64,000 nucleotides of DNA from JAVBMV01 sp031552145 (GCA_031552145.1 JAVBMV010000001.1:197518-261517), one strand, 5' to 3'; positions 1 to 8,307 are shown, counted from the stretch's first letter. Notes: a model not told the origin generated them from the sequence alone. Numbers and translations: made by a program.

Positions 1-280
1 GGTTGCACTCTTTGTAGAGCGCCGTCAGGTCCTCGTGTGGGACGCCCTTCGCGACGAGACGGTCGGTCAGCGTCCGCTTGACCGAGGAGGCTGTCACCCA
101 CGCGATCTTGCCCGATGCCGCGAAGATGCGCCCGCTCTTCTCTCCGCTCCGGACGATGACCTCGCCGCTGACTGGAAAGCCGAGCGCTTCGAAGATGAGA
201 CCGATGAGATCGGTATTGCGCGCGGGCTTAGTCGAGGTGGCTTGGTTGGCGACTTGGCCACTCTGGAGTTCTTGAACCAT
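1..280 (-). CDS. DUF4388-like (PATAN-type) protein, N-terminal part, cut by the window edge
   Basis: An open frame runs from an ATG at 280 to the left edge, giving 93 residues without a stop. After a polar start of about 23 residues it reads as one small domain: FEALGF, then a GEVIVRSGEKSGRIF stretch, ASGKIAWV, and a tail ending LTALYKEC. This alternation of a short beta strand, a Gly-Lys-Ile-Ala-Trp turn and a helical tail resembles DUF4388 domains, which occur in many deltaproteobacterial signalling and motility proteins. The family call is from pattern memory only. No clear ribosome binding site precedes the ATG. A promoter-like element with a palindrome lies about 65 bases upstream. The rest of the protein lies outside the window, so its function is unknown. 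Confidence 0.5.
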   Translation of the reverse strand, partial: MVQELQSGQVANQATSTKPARNTDLIGLIFEALGFPVSGEVIVRSGEKSGRIFAASGKIAWVTASSVKRTLTDRLVAKGVPHEDLTALYKECN

Positions 281-344
281 CGAGGGAACGTTACAAGTTG
301 GAAGGTCCCTGGCTGTGGCAGGGCTGAGGTAAAGAGCGGGTGAA

Positions 345-374
345 ACTCTACAGGTGCACCTGTATGTCGGTCAA
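345..374 (-). promoter_or_regulatory. Candidate promoter with a perfect 16-bp palindrome over the spacer
   Basis: On the minus strand TTGACC (374-369) and TAGAGT (350-345) are 18 bases apart, a sigma-70-like spacing. A perfect palindrome, TACAGGTGCACCTGTA, fills 349-364. It covers most of the spacer and the edge of the -10 box, where a dimeric repressor or MerR-type activator would sit. Transcription would start near 338 and read the truncated gene at 280. The regulator is not identifiable. Confidence 0.4.
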
Positions 375-402
375 ATTGTAGGCTCGAGATCCGCACGGTG
401 CT

Positions 403-573
403 TCATCGACGATGTCGGTGCGCGTCGCAGCCCATGCTTTTGTGTGGGCAATCTCCGCACCCGGCGCTGGCGCGGTGGATGCGCGATTCGTTGCGCCGCG
501 AGAATGCTCTCCGAACCAACCAGAGAGCAGCTCCGATGACGGTAACAATCGCCAACAGGCTCTCCAAATTCAT
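403..573 (-). CDS. Small Cys-rich single-pass membrane protein of the FeoB-associated type
   Basis: This 56-residue protein starts 11 bases after the feoB stop. Residues 4-20 form one hydrophobic helix (LESLLAIVTVIGAALWLV). A basic stretch follows, then a short tail with three cysteines (Cys39, Cys42, Cys49) and several histidines in the pattern CGDCPHKSMGCDAHRHRR. This matches the small FeoB-associated Cys-rich membrane proteins found after feoB in many bacteria. A role in iron handling at the transporter is inferred from position and the metal-ligand-rich tail; no enzymatic motif is visible. It is probably co-transcribed with feoB. Confidence 0.7.
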   Translation of the reverse strand: MNLESLLAIVTVIGAALWLVRRAFSRRNESRIHRASAGCGDCPHKSMGCDAHRHRR

Positions 574-584
574 CGTGTATCTCG

Positions 585-2765
585 TCACGAGAGGAGGAGA
601 CTGCCGAGTTGGTAGGCCGCGAAGGAGACGAGCCAGGCCAGGACTGTCAGGCCGCAGAACTGCAGGAGCGCCCAGCGTAGGCTGCCCGATTCGCGCCGGG
701 TGATGGCGAAGGTGGCCATGCAGGGCGAGCCGATCAAGAGGAAGAGGATGAGGCTGAGCCCGGTGGCGCTGCTGTAGTCGCGTGCCAGCGCCGCCCCGAG
801 CGCACCGCCGCGCTCTTCTTCCTCCGGCGATTTCGGCTCCGGCGATTCCGGTGACTCTGTCGCGCGTTCCGTCGAGACGGCGTTGACAATCCCCATCTGC
901 GCGACGAAGACCTCTTTGGCGGCGAAGGCGCCGAGCATCGCGGTCACGATCTTCCAATCGAAGCCCAGAGGACGAAAGAGCGGCTCCAGCGCGCGCCCGG
1001 TGCGCCCGGCAAAGGAGTTCTCCAGAGCCTGCACCTCGCTGGGCGGCGCGCCCGCGGTGGAGGGGGCGGGTCTCGGAAATGTGGTCGCAGCCCAAAGGAG
1101 TATCGAGAGCGCCAGGATCAGCGTGCCCGCCTTGCGCAGATAGATTTGGCCGCGCTCCGCCATCTTGCGCAGGGTCCCGCGCATCGTCGGCATGCGGTAG
1201 GGCGGCAGCTCCATGACGAAAGGTGCGTCGTCGCCCGCGAGCAGTGAGCGGCGCAAGAGCAGCGCGAGCAGCAGCGCGAGCGCCACGCCGAAGGCGTAGA
1301 CGCCGAAGAGGATGGGCGCGCGCAGGCTGGGCGCGAAAAAGGCAGGGATGAGGAGCATCCAGATTGGGAGCCGGGCGCCGCAGGACATGAGCGGCAGCAC
1401 GAGCATGGTGGTGAGTCGGTCGCGCTCGTTCTCGAGGGTGCGCGTGGCCATGATGCCCGGCACCGAGCAGCCGAAGCCTGTCATCATCGGGATGAAGCTC
1501 TTGCCGTGAAGACCAAAGCGGTGCATCGCCCGATCCATCAGGAAGGCGGCGCGCGCGAGGTAGCCCGTGTCCTCGAGGAAGGCGAGTCCCAGGAAGAGGA
1601 GCAGGATGTTGGGGAGAAAGACGAGCACGCCTCCCACGCCAGCGATGACGCCGTCGCAGATGAGCGAACGGAGCAGCGAGGTGGAGCCCTCTGGCCAGAG
1701 GCCGGAGACCGCGCCGCGCAGCCAGTCGAAGCTCGACTCGAACCATCCCATGGGCGCCTCGCCCAGCGTGAAGGTGAGCCAGAAGATGGCGTAGAGGACG
1801 ATCGCGAAGATGGGCAGGCCCAGGAGCGGGTGCGCGACGACCTGATCGATCTTGTCGGAACGCGCGCGGGCGTCGGCGCGGGGCGGCTGGGCCAGCACCT
1901 CGCGCAGCAGTCCGTCGACGAAGCCGAACCATGCCTGGGTGACGCAGAGCGAGATGTCGTCACCCACCTCGCGTTCGATACGGGCTCGGAGCGCGCGGGC
2001 AGCCTCCAGGGCGAAGGCATCCGCCTGGTTCGCCTCGGCGCGGTGCACATACTCGGTGTCGTCGAGCAGGAGCTTGATGGCGGCCCAGCGCTTCGAGAGC
2101 TTCCCTGCGAGGCTATCGGAGATGAGTGGCTCGAGGGTGCTCACGGTACGATCGAGTCGCTCGCCCAGCACGAGCCTGCGCTCCCTGGCGCCGCCCGATT
2201 CGGAGGTCTCGGTTGGCGCCGCGAGCGCGGCGCGGATGGCCGCGCGCAGCTCGGCGACCCCTTTGCCCTTGTGCGCGATGGTCTCGACGATCGGGATTCC
2301 GAGCAGCCGCTCCATCTGGACTAAGTCGAGCCTCTGTCCCGCGGCGCGCGCCTCGTCGGCCATATTGAGGCAGAGCACAGTCTTTGCGCCTGTGAGCATC
2401 ACCTGGGCCAGCAGCACGAGGTTGCGCTTGAGGTTGGTCGAGTCGGCGACGACCACGACGACGTCGTGCCCCAGCGCCAGCTCTTCCTGCGCGATCCGCT
2501 CCTCGGGGGTGAAGGATGAGAGGCTATAGGTGCCGGGCAGATCGACCAACTCGATCTTGGCGCCCTCGAGCGTGAAGGCACCCCAGCGCCGCTCGACGGT
2601 GACGCCGGGATAGTTGGCGACGTGTTGGCTCGCTCCGGTGAGGGCGTTGAAGAGCGAGCTCTTCCCGCAGTTGGGGTTGCCCGCCAGGGCCATGCGCAGC
2701 GGCCTAGGCGCGGCCTCTCTCTGCTCCGCTCGCGCGGGGGATGCACTGTTTCGTTGCCCGGTCAT
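585..2765 (-). CDS. feoB: Ferrous iron transport protein B
   Basis: This is a 726-residue inner-membrane Fe(II) transporter with an N-terminal GTPase domain. G1 is GNPNCGKS at residues 29-36, G3 is DLPG at 75-78 and G4 is NMAD at 134-137. Residues from about 320 carry the FeoB membrane domain, including the segment GFGCSVPGIMATRT with its conserved Cys-Pro, and further helices to the C-terminus. The length fits the family (about 650-800). The ATG overlaps the stop of the upstream DtxR-FeoA gene in an ATGA, so translation is probably coupled. A separate feoA gene is absent here; the FeoA domain is carried by the upstream regulator. Confidence 0.95.
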   Translation of the reverse strand: MTGQRNSASPARAEQREAAPRPLRMALAGNPNCGKSSLFNALTGASQHVANYPGVTVERRWGAFTLEGAKIELVDLPGTYSLSSFTPEERIAQEELALGHDVVVVVADSTNLKRNLVLLAQVMLTGAKTVLCLNMADEARAAGQRLDLVQMERLLGIPIVETIAHKGKGVAELRAAIRAALAAPTETSESGGARERRLVLGERLDRTVSTLEPLISDSLAGKLSKRWAAIKLLLDDTEYVHRAEANQADAFALEAARALRARIEREVGDDISLCVTQAWFGFVDGLLREVLAQPPRADARARSDKIDQVVAHPLLGLPIFAIVLYAIFWLTFTLGEAPMGWFESSFDWLRGAVSGLWPEGSTSLLRSLICDGVIAGVGGVLVFLPNILLLFLGLAFLEDTGYLARAAFLMDRAMHRFGLHGKSFIPMMTGFGCSVPGIMATRTLENERDRLTTMLVLPLMSCGARLPIWMLLIPAFFAPSLRAPILFGVYAFGVALALLLALLLRRSLLAGDDAPFVMELPPYRMPTMRGTLRKMAERGQIYLRKAGTLILALSILLWAATTFPRPAPSTAGAPPSEVQALENSFAGRTGRALEPLFRPLGFDWKIVTAMLGAFAAKEVFVAQMGIVNAVSTERATESPESPEPKSPEEEERGGALGAALARDYSSATGLSLILFLLIGSPCMATFAITRRESGSLRWALLQFCGLTVLAWLVSFAAYQLGSLLLS

Positions 2766-3535
2766 TGGATCTGTATGTGTATCGAGCGCGCTTCGCTCCG
2801 GCGCAGCGCCAGATGTGCTCCCTGGCAGCGCACCCAGAGAGGATCTCCGCCCAGACCGACACGCTCGAGGTCAATCAGGGCATCGGGGATGAACCCCATG
2901 TCGAGCAGGCGCTGTCTCAGAGCGCCACGCGCCTCGATTTGCATGACGCGCGCGCGTTGGCCCGGCTTCAGGTCGCAGAGCGTCTGCCCCTGCTTCGCGT
3001 ACCGCTTGGCGTTCGAGGCGCAGCGCTCTCCATCGGGGCAGTCGTGGTGACCTTTGGCGCCGACGCCACCAGGTCCGACGGGGCACCCTTGAAAGCTCTC
3101 GAGCAGATCGCGCGGCGCGCGCGGGCAGTTGCCCAGGAACTCGAAGAAGGCCGCGAGGCGGTCCATCGCCTCGTCGGTGAGGCTGTGCTCCATGGCGCAG
3201 GCCTGATCGCGGGCCGCTTCGGGCGACATCCTCAGGAGGGTCTCGCAGAAGCGGGTGAGCAACATGTGGCGCGCGTAGATCCGGCGCCCGGCGCTCTCCC
3301 CCTCGGGGGTGAGCGTCACATACTCGCGCCGTTCGTATTTAATCTGCCCAAGCTGCGCCAGCTTGCGCAGCGCGATGGAGACCGAGGCCGCCTTGACGTT
3401 CCGGGCCTGCGAGATGTCTCGCACTCTGGCGAAGCTGCTCTTCTGCACCAGCAAATAGATGGTCTCGAGGTAATCCTCGAGGGAGGGGCTCAGCGCGTGG
3501 AGCTCCTCGGGCCCTTTTACTGCCGTCGTTTCCAT
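2762..3535 (-). CDS. DtxR-family metal-dependent regulator with C-terminal FeoA domain
   Basis: This 257-residue protein starts at ATG 3535. Residues 15-75 are a winged helix of the DtxR/MntR type. The dimerisation and metal-binding part follows, with the family signature CxxEH at 113-117 and a histidine at 90. Residues 137-187 are a linker with five cysteines (137, 151, 166, 172, 187). Residues 186-257 are a clear FeoA/SH3-like domain, including RLLDMGF and LALRRSEA. Classical DtxR proteins have a C-terminal SH3 fold, but this one looks like a full FeoA. It is the first gene of the feo operon, so it probably senses Fe(II) and controls its own operon. Whether the FeoA part also acts on FeoB is an open inference. 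Confidence 0.85.
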   Translation of the reverse strand: METTAVKGPEELHALSPSLEDYLETIYLLVQKSSFARVRDISQARNVKAASVSIALRKLAQLGQIKYERREYVTLTPEGESAGRRIYARHMLLTRFCETLLRMSPEAARDQACAMEHSLTDEAMDRLAAFFEFLGNCPRAPRDLLESFQGCPVGPGGVGAKGHHDCPDGERCASNAKRYAKQGQTLCDLKPGQRARVMQIEARGALRQRLLDMGFIPDALIDLERVGLGGDPLWVRCQGAHLALRRSEARSIHIQIQ

Positions 3536-3657
3536 TGGTAGGCGAGTCTAACGTCATCTCTTCTGGTCTGTCAATCGGCGTCGCGCAGGGTGCTGGCTCC
3601 GCGGCGGCGCGTTGCTCGCCCGTGCGCGGGTGCATAGGTCGCGCCTGGAGGTTCTCC

Positions 3658-4266
3658 ATGAAGACCGCCCCCGGCCTCATCGTCCTCTGCACCGTGCTCC
3701 TCTTCCTCGCCGCCTCGGCGGTCGCGCTGGCGGGAGAGCGCCATTTCATAAAAGAAGGCTGGTATCGGTTTGAAGAGGGATATGGTGAACCCGGTCCGGG
3801 GGAGGCGCCCTCGAGCGGCGTAATCATCGAACAAGATGACGATGACGGAGAGTCCGCGCCGCCTGCGCAGCCGGAGGGAAGCGACGCGCGAATCGAGCTC
3901 CCTCCCCCTCCGTTGGGGGCGGACGAGGATGCAGAGGAGCGCGAGCGCGCCGCAAGGCCTGGAGGGCTCGACTGCGACTATGTGAGGGGGAGCTTCCTTG
4001 CCCGGGTCCTGGAGCTGCGCGGAGTACAGCGCTTCTGGAACGATCCAAGGGAGCTGGCACCCCTCGCCAGTGGGCCGAAAGGAGGGGTCCTCTGCGACGG
4101 GGCGAAGCAGCCCTGTGCGCTCTCGTGGCTCTCGGCGGAGCCAGCGCTGGCGCTGCTCAATGGCGAGGTCCCGGTGCCGCCCGGCGCGCTCTCCTTCGAC
4201 TTCGAGCTGCGCTCGCTCGCTCCAGAGGTCCTTCGTTGCGCGGCGCTCGGCGCGCAGGGAAGGTGA
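3658..4266 (+). CDS. Secreted protein of unknown function with acidic, proline-rich linker
   Basis: The start is ATG 3658, preceded by a GGAGG, which puts a good signal peptide at the N-terminus (MKTAPGLIVL, hydrophobic to about residue 25, AxA-type site near SAVALAGE). The 202-residue product has a low-complexity acidic and proline stretch at about residues 50-95. The C-terminal part, about 105-202, has three cysteines (CDYV, VLCDG, QPCALS) and one more in the last ten residues. No family was recognised. It is divergent from the DtxR-FeoA gene and about 60 bases before the next plus-strand gene. It is probably periplasmic or surface exposed. Confidence 0.65.
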   Translation: MKTAPGLIVLCTVLLFLAASAVALAGERHFIKEGWYRFEEGYGEPGPGEAPSSGVIIEQDDDDGESAPPAQPEGSDARIELPPPPLGADEDAEERERAARPGGLDCDYVRGSFLARVLELRGVQRFWNDPRELAPLASGPKGGVLCDGAKQPCALSWLSAEPALALLNGEVPVPPGALSFDFELRSLAPEVLRCAALGAQGR

Positions 4267-4326
4267 CCACGTTTTTGTGAGATTCCCCCACCGTGCTCTA
4301 GAGTGTAGCGGCAGGCACGAAAAGGC

Positions 4327-6240
4327 ATGGTGGTGAGTATGGGTCGGAAGCAAGAAGAGGTCGCTGGAGAAGAGAAGCGCTGCATTTCTCCAGAGGGTTC
4401 GAAGGTCGGGGACGCCGGAAAGGGTGTTTTCGATCCTATGGCCTGGAAGCGCGGAAAAGGACACGCCAGCGCCGATGGGTTCGACTTCAACGCCCAGGCC
4501 CACTGGGGAGAGGACGGCACCTGGTTTCCCCCCGGGTTGAACCCCATCACCAGGCAGTTCATCGATCCCGCCTATCGCGACGCTTGGGAGCAGGGCTTCG
4601 TCTGGAGTGCCGCGCAGCAGGCGTGGCGCGAATACTCAGAGCTCTCGCTCGCGCCGCCCCAGTCGCCCGCGCTCGGCGAGCTCGAGCGCGCCGCGCCAAG
4701 CTCCTCCATGGATGAGACCGCGTGCGCGGAGCGCTCGGAGCTCCCAGATATCGTCGATGTGCCGCCAGCGCCCGAGGAACTCGAGTGGGGCACGGCCTCC
4801 CAACGCGAGGAGCAGATTGGCATCGCGATCGAGCCGGCTCAGTCAGCGGGCGCTTCGGACCAGGCGGAGCAGATGCCCGAACTGGTGGAGGCGGTGGTGA
4901 TCGAGCCAGAGCTCGCGGAAGATGCCGACTCGGACGATGCGCTTCCGACGGAGTGGGGGGGGCTGTCCACGGCCTCCCGGGACGAAGAGGAGCGTCGCTC
5001 GCCACAAGCGCCGCAGCCCACCAGCTGGTTTGGGGTGGCCGCGGGGGTGAGGGAAACGCTGGCGGCGGGCGAAGGATACTCGGGTGGTAGCAGCACGCAA
5101 TCGGCAGCCGAACAGCAGGATGATGGCGCCGCGCCGACCATCATGCTCCCAGCCGAGGCCTCGGTGGCGGAGACGGGAAGGATCCCGACGTTGACGAGCG
5201 AAGACGTCGATCTTGGGACGCTGGCGTGGGGCGTCGACGCGATCCGCGCGGAGCAGGGGAGGCGCGGCGCCTTCGCGCACGACGAGCTTGGCGCCATTGC
5301 GCCGGTGATCGAGGTTGGCGAAAGCGACATCTATGCCGAGCCGGAGGCGCTAAGTAGCGGCGCCCCCATTGGTCGCCGTCCCTCCGCCGCGCAGACTCAG
5401 GCAGAGTGGCAGCTGGCGCCAGCAATGACGCTGACGCCCATTCCGACGCCTGTGCCGACGAAGGGCATCCCCCCCTCTTTCTCGGCGCGCACGGCGGCTC
5501 CGTCCGTTGCGCCTCAGACCATTACGCCTCACCCGATGCCCGCCGACACACAGTGGGGCGAGGGGTGGGGCAAGGTCGTGACGCCCGCGCCGACGCCGAG
5601 CGAGAAGCAGCCGCCGAGCGCACGCGACGCGGCGGCGTCACGCCGCTCCTTCGAGGGGCAGGCCGCGAACATTGCCACGACCGGCGAGTTCAAGCTGCCG
5701 GGCTGGTCGCGCGAATCGAATCCTTTCATCGTCAACATGAGCTCGCGCGCCGCGGCTCCGGGCAGCACGGGCGCGATGAGTCCGCTCGAGGACTGGACGC
5801 GCAGCATTGCGCCTCCTTCGCCAATCTCGATCGGGCGCGCGGCCTCGCTCCCCGAGCACCCTGAGTCCTGCGGCCTTCCCGGAGAGCATCGGGTGATCGT
5901 CCACACGATCGACGGCCAGGTGCGGCGCGGCATGCTGCGCGACGCCAACTTTCTTGGCGAGGCGCTCGAGCTGGTGCTCGACGGCGGCGTGGAGGTCGAA
6001 CGGTTCGCCATCACCCGACTGAAGGCGGTCTTCGTGTTGCTCGCGCCCGGCGCGACGGTGGCGCGCAAGGGGAAGCAGCGCATGACGGTCACCTTTGTCG
6101 ATGACCGCCAGGTGGCCGGCGTGACGAACGACTACGATCCGCAGGCCCCCGGTTTCTTCCTCACGCCTCTCGACGAGCGCTCCAACACGGCGCGCGTCTT
6201 CATCTACCTGGCGGGGGTGAAGGGCATCATGCTCGGATAG
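4327..6240 (+). CDS. Large uncharacterised protein with tandem C-terminal beta domains
   Basis: The product is 637 residues from ATG 4327; a second ATG at 4339 is equally possible. It has no signal peptide or membrane segment. The N-terminal 100 residues are rich in Trp, Phe and Tyr (HWGEDGTWFPPGLN, WEQGFVW). Residues 105-510 are low complexity, rich in Ala, Glu, Pro and Ser, and probably disordered. The last 115 residues look folded and consist of two related halves, one starting VIVHTIDGQVRRGML and the other MTVTFVDDRQVAG, each ending in a hydrophobic strand (LKAVFVLL, VKGIMLG). This resembles DUF6982-like domains seen in myxobacterial and acidobacterial proteins; that match is from memory and unverified. 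Function unknown, probably cytoplasmic. Confidence 0.7.
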   Translation: MVVSMGRKQEEVAGEEKRCISPEGSKVGDAGKGVFDPMAWKRGKGHASADGFDFNAQAHWGEDGTWFPPGLNPITRQFIDPAYRDAWEQGFVWSAAQQAWREYSELSLAPPQSPALGELERAAPSSSMDETACAERSELPDIVDVPPAPEELEWGTASQREEQIGIAIEPAQSAGASDQAEQMPELVEAVVIEPELAEDADSDDALPTEWGGLSTASRDEEERRSPQAPQPTSWFGVAAGVRETLAAGEGYSGGSSTQSAAEQQDDGAAPTIMLPAEASVAETGRIPTLTSEDVDLGTLAWGVDAIRAEQGRRGAFAHDELGAIAPVIEVGESDIYAEPEALSSGAPIGRRPSAAQTQAEWQLAPAMTLTPIPTPVPTKGIPPSFSARTAAPSVAPQTITPHPMPADTQWGEGWGKVVTPAPTPSEKQPPSARDAAASRRSFEGQAANIATTGEFKLPGWSRESNPFIVNMSSRAAAPGSTGAMSPLEDWTRSIAPPSPISIGRAASLPEHPESCGLPGEHRVIVHTIDGQVRRGMLRDANFLGEALELVLDGGVEVERFAITRLKAVFVLLAPGATVARKGKQRMTVTFVDDRQVAGVTNDYDPQAPGFFLTPLDERSNTARVFIYLAGVKGIMLG

Positions 6241-6266
6241 CGCGCCCTCGCAGAGGGCGAGAGTGC

Positions 6267-7055
6267 TCAGTGCAAATACCGCGGGGGACGGCCGTTCTGG
6301 CCGTCCGCCCTCTTTGCTTCTTGTGGGCGGACCAGGCGCAGGTGGCGCGCGCGCCGCTTGAGGCGCCACTGGAGCCAGTCGGCCTTCAGCTTCAGCGCGA
6401 GCCGCCGCGCGGCGATGGGGCGCTTGCGCAGCAGCAGGAAGCCGATGGCCATCGCGGCGAAGATGGGGATGAACTGCTCCCAGAAGCCCATCACCACGTA
6501 GAGCGCCGGCACCGCCAGCGTCACGAGTAGGAGCCAGGGCGCGCGCACCGGGAAGAGAAAGACGTAGACGGTCGCGTTCCAGTTCATCAACACCCAGGCG
6601 AGCACCAGGGCGTCGAGCACGGCCCACGTTCCGTGAAAGGCGCCGGTGGGCGACGCCATCAGCGCGCTGGAGAGGAGGGCGAGCGCGGTGGTGGCGAGCG
6701 CCGCGCCCGCGCCCGTAGCGAAGAAATAGAGAAGGAAGCGGCGAGTCCCCCACATGCGCTCCAGCGCCGATGCGAACATCCATAGCCCGAAGAGCTCGTA
6801 GAGGATGAGGTTGATCGGGCTCTTCGCGATGAAGAGCCAGGTAAAGGGCGTCCAGAGTTGAAGGCGCGCCACGACCGCCGCGGGCGAGAAGTCGAGCAAC
6901 AGGCCGATGGGAGTCAGCGCGCCGTAGTCGCGCGCGCCCCACATGGCCGCGATGCTCGCGATCCCGGTGGCGAGCATGAGCGTCATCGTCGCGCGCGGGG
7001 GGCGTGTGAAGACGTTGGAGAAATCGAGGCTCGCGGGGCGTGGCGTGTAGGGCAT
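6267..7055 (-). CDS. Rhomboid-like membrane protein, probably without protease activity
   Basis: The 262-residue protein has about six hydrophobic segments between residues 22 and 210 and a basic C-terminal tail. The stretch TPFTWLFI, ELFGLWMFASALERMWG and the following helix fit the rhomboid fold (transmembrane 1-3, with the WR-like Glu-Arg region). The place where active rhomboids have Gly-x-Ser-Gly reads PTGAFHGTWAVLDA, with no serine, and no catalytic histidine is evident in the last helix. It is therefore best read as an inactive rhomboid homologue of the iRhom/derlin kind. It starts 9 bases after the thiolase stop and is probably co-transcribed with it. Confidence 0.7.
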   Translation of the reverse strand: MPYTPRPASLDFSNVFTRPPRATMTLMLATGIASIAAMWGARDYGALTPIGLLLDFSPAAVVARLQLWTPFTWLFIAKSPINLILYELFGLWMFASALERMWGTRRFLLYFFATGAGAALATTALALLSSALMASPTGAFHGTWAVLDALVLAWVLMNWNATVYVFLFPVRAPWLLLVTLAVPALYVVMGFWEQFIPIFAAMAIGFLLLRKRPIAARRLALKLKADWLQWRLKRRARHLRLVRPQEAKRADGQNGRPPRYLH

Positions 7056-7064
7056 GGCGATGCT

Positions 7065-8264
7065 TTAGAGCGCCTCCAACAGAAGGGCAATGCCCTGGCC
7101 ACCCCCGATGCAGGCGGTGCCGAGCCCCAGCCCACCTCCTCTGCGGGAGAGCTCGTAGAGCAGGTGCATCGCGAGCCTCGCGCCCGAGGCGCCGAGCGGG
7201 TGGCCCACGGCAATTGCGCCGCCGTCGACGTTGGTGCGCGCGCGGTCGAGCCTCAGCTCTCGCTCCACCGCCAGGTACTGCGGTGCGAAGGCCTCGTTCA
7301 CCTCGAAGAGCGAGAGCTCCGTCAGCGGGAGTTGGTGGCGTTCGCAGAGGGCGCGCGTCGCCGGAACGGGCCCGAGCCCCATCTCGCGCGGCTCGCAGCC
7401 GGAGTGTCCCCATCCGAGGATCCGCCCGAGCGGCCGGAGCCCACGCCGCTCGGCGTAGGCACGCGACGAGAGGACGAAGGCGCCCGCGCCGTCCGCTATT
7501 CCCGAGGCGGCGCCGGCGTGCACCACCCCTCCTTCCTTGAAGTTCGAGGGAAGCTTGGCGAGCGACTCCAGCGAGGTCTCGGGACGGTTGTGCTCATCGC
7601 GCGAGAGCAGGCGCGGCTCCCGCTTTCTGCTCGCGGGCAGGGTGACGGGCGTAATCTCCGCGTCGAGTCGCCCCTCGGCCTGCGCCGCGGCGAAGCGGCG
7701 CTGCGAGAGCAGCGCGTACTCGTCCACCTCGGCGCGCCCTAGCGCATAGCGCTCCGCCAGCAGCTCGGCGGTCATCCCCATGGGCAGCCCCGTATAGGTG
7801 TCGGTCAGCGCGCTCCAGAGCAAGTCTTCGAGCGGTGCGCTCTGACCGAGCTGCAGTCCTTGCCTCAGCCCGCGCGCGACATGGGGCGCCTGGCTCATCG
7901 ACTCGGTTCCGCCGGCGAGACAGAGCTCCACCTGCCCCGTCATGATGAGCTGCGCCCCCTGGATCAGCGCCTCGAAGCCCGAGCCGCAAAGACGGTTGAC
8001 GGTGAGCGCCGGTGCCCCGATGGGCAGGCCGGCCGAGAGGCCGATGTGGCGCGCGAGATAGATGGCGTCGGCGGAGGTCTGGAGCACATTGCCAAAGACG
8101 ACGTGCCCGAACTCTTCGCGCGGCGCGCCCGATTGCGCGATCGCCGCCTCCGCCGCGAGCGCGCCCAGCTTGGTCGCCGAGAGGTGGGCGAGGCTGCCGC
8201 AGAAGGTACCGAAGGGGGTCCTCTTGGCGCCCAGGATGAGCACCTCCTCGGGTATGGCGCGCAT
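7065..8264 (-). CDS. Acetyl-CoA acetyltransferase (thiolase)
   Basis: Thiolase of 399 residues that condenses two acetyl-CoA to acetoacetyl-CoA or cleaves 3-ketoacyl-CoA. The start chosen is ATG 8264, eight bases after a GGAG; a GTG at 8270 lies too close to that site. The nucleophile is Cys93 in NRLCGSGFEA. His355 lies in GHPLGASGAR and the second catalytic Cys385 in CIGGGQG. All three active-site motifs are intact and the length is typical. In this organism it could feed the mevalonate pathway, whose later genes lie at 26-32 kb, or act in fatty acid degradation with the divergent acyl-CoA dehydrogenase. The sequence does not decide between these. Confidence 0.92.
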   Translation of the reverse strand: MRAIPEEVLILGAKRTPFGTFCGSLAHLSATKLGALAAEAAIAQSGAPREEFGHVVFGNVLQTSADAIYLARHIGLSAGLPIGAPALTVNRLCGSGFEALIQGAQLIMTGQVELCLAGGTESMSQAPHVARGLRQGLQLGQSAPLEDLLWSALTDTYTGLPMGMTAELLAERYALGRAEVDEYALLSQRRFAAAQAEGRLDAEITPVTLPASRKREPRLLSRDEHNRPETSLESLAKLPSNFKEGGVVHAGAASGIADGAGAFVLSSRAYAERRGLRPLGRILGWGHSGCEPREMGLGPVPATRALCERHQLPLTELSLFEVNEAFAPQYLAVERELRLDRARTNVDGGAIAVGHPLGASGARLAMHLLYELSRRGGGLGLGTACIGGGQGIALLLEAL

Positions 8265-8307
8265 CGTCACTTCTCCTTTCCGCCGGATATCACTTCGCCG
8301 CCGGCCG

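Noticed and set aside
403..1932. A 509-codon open frame on the minus strand overlapping feoB
   Set aside because: Only its last 56 codons are real (the small Cys-rich gene); the rest is an Arg/Ala-rich shadow of feoB in a GC-rich genome.
1506..2324. Long plus-strand open frame opposite feoB
   Set aside because: It is Glu/Gly/Arg-rich with no domain pattern, typical of antisense shadow frames in high-GC DNA.
3533..3552. Possible DtxR operator at the start of the DtxR-FeoA gene (GTTAGACTCGCCTAC)
   Set aside because: Only one half-site resembles a DtxR box and there is no convincing dyad, so it is not listed as a feature.
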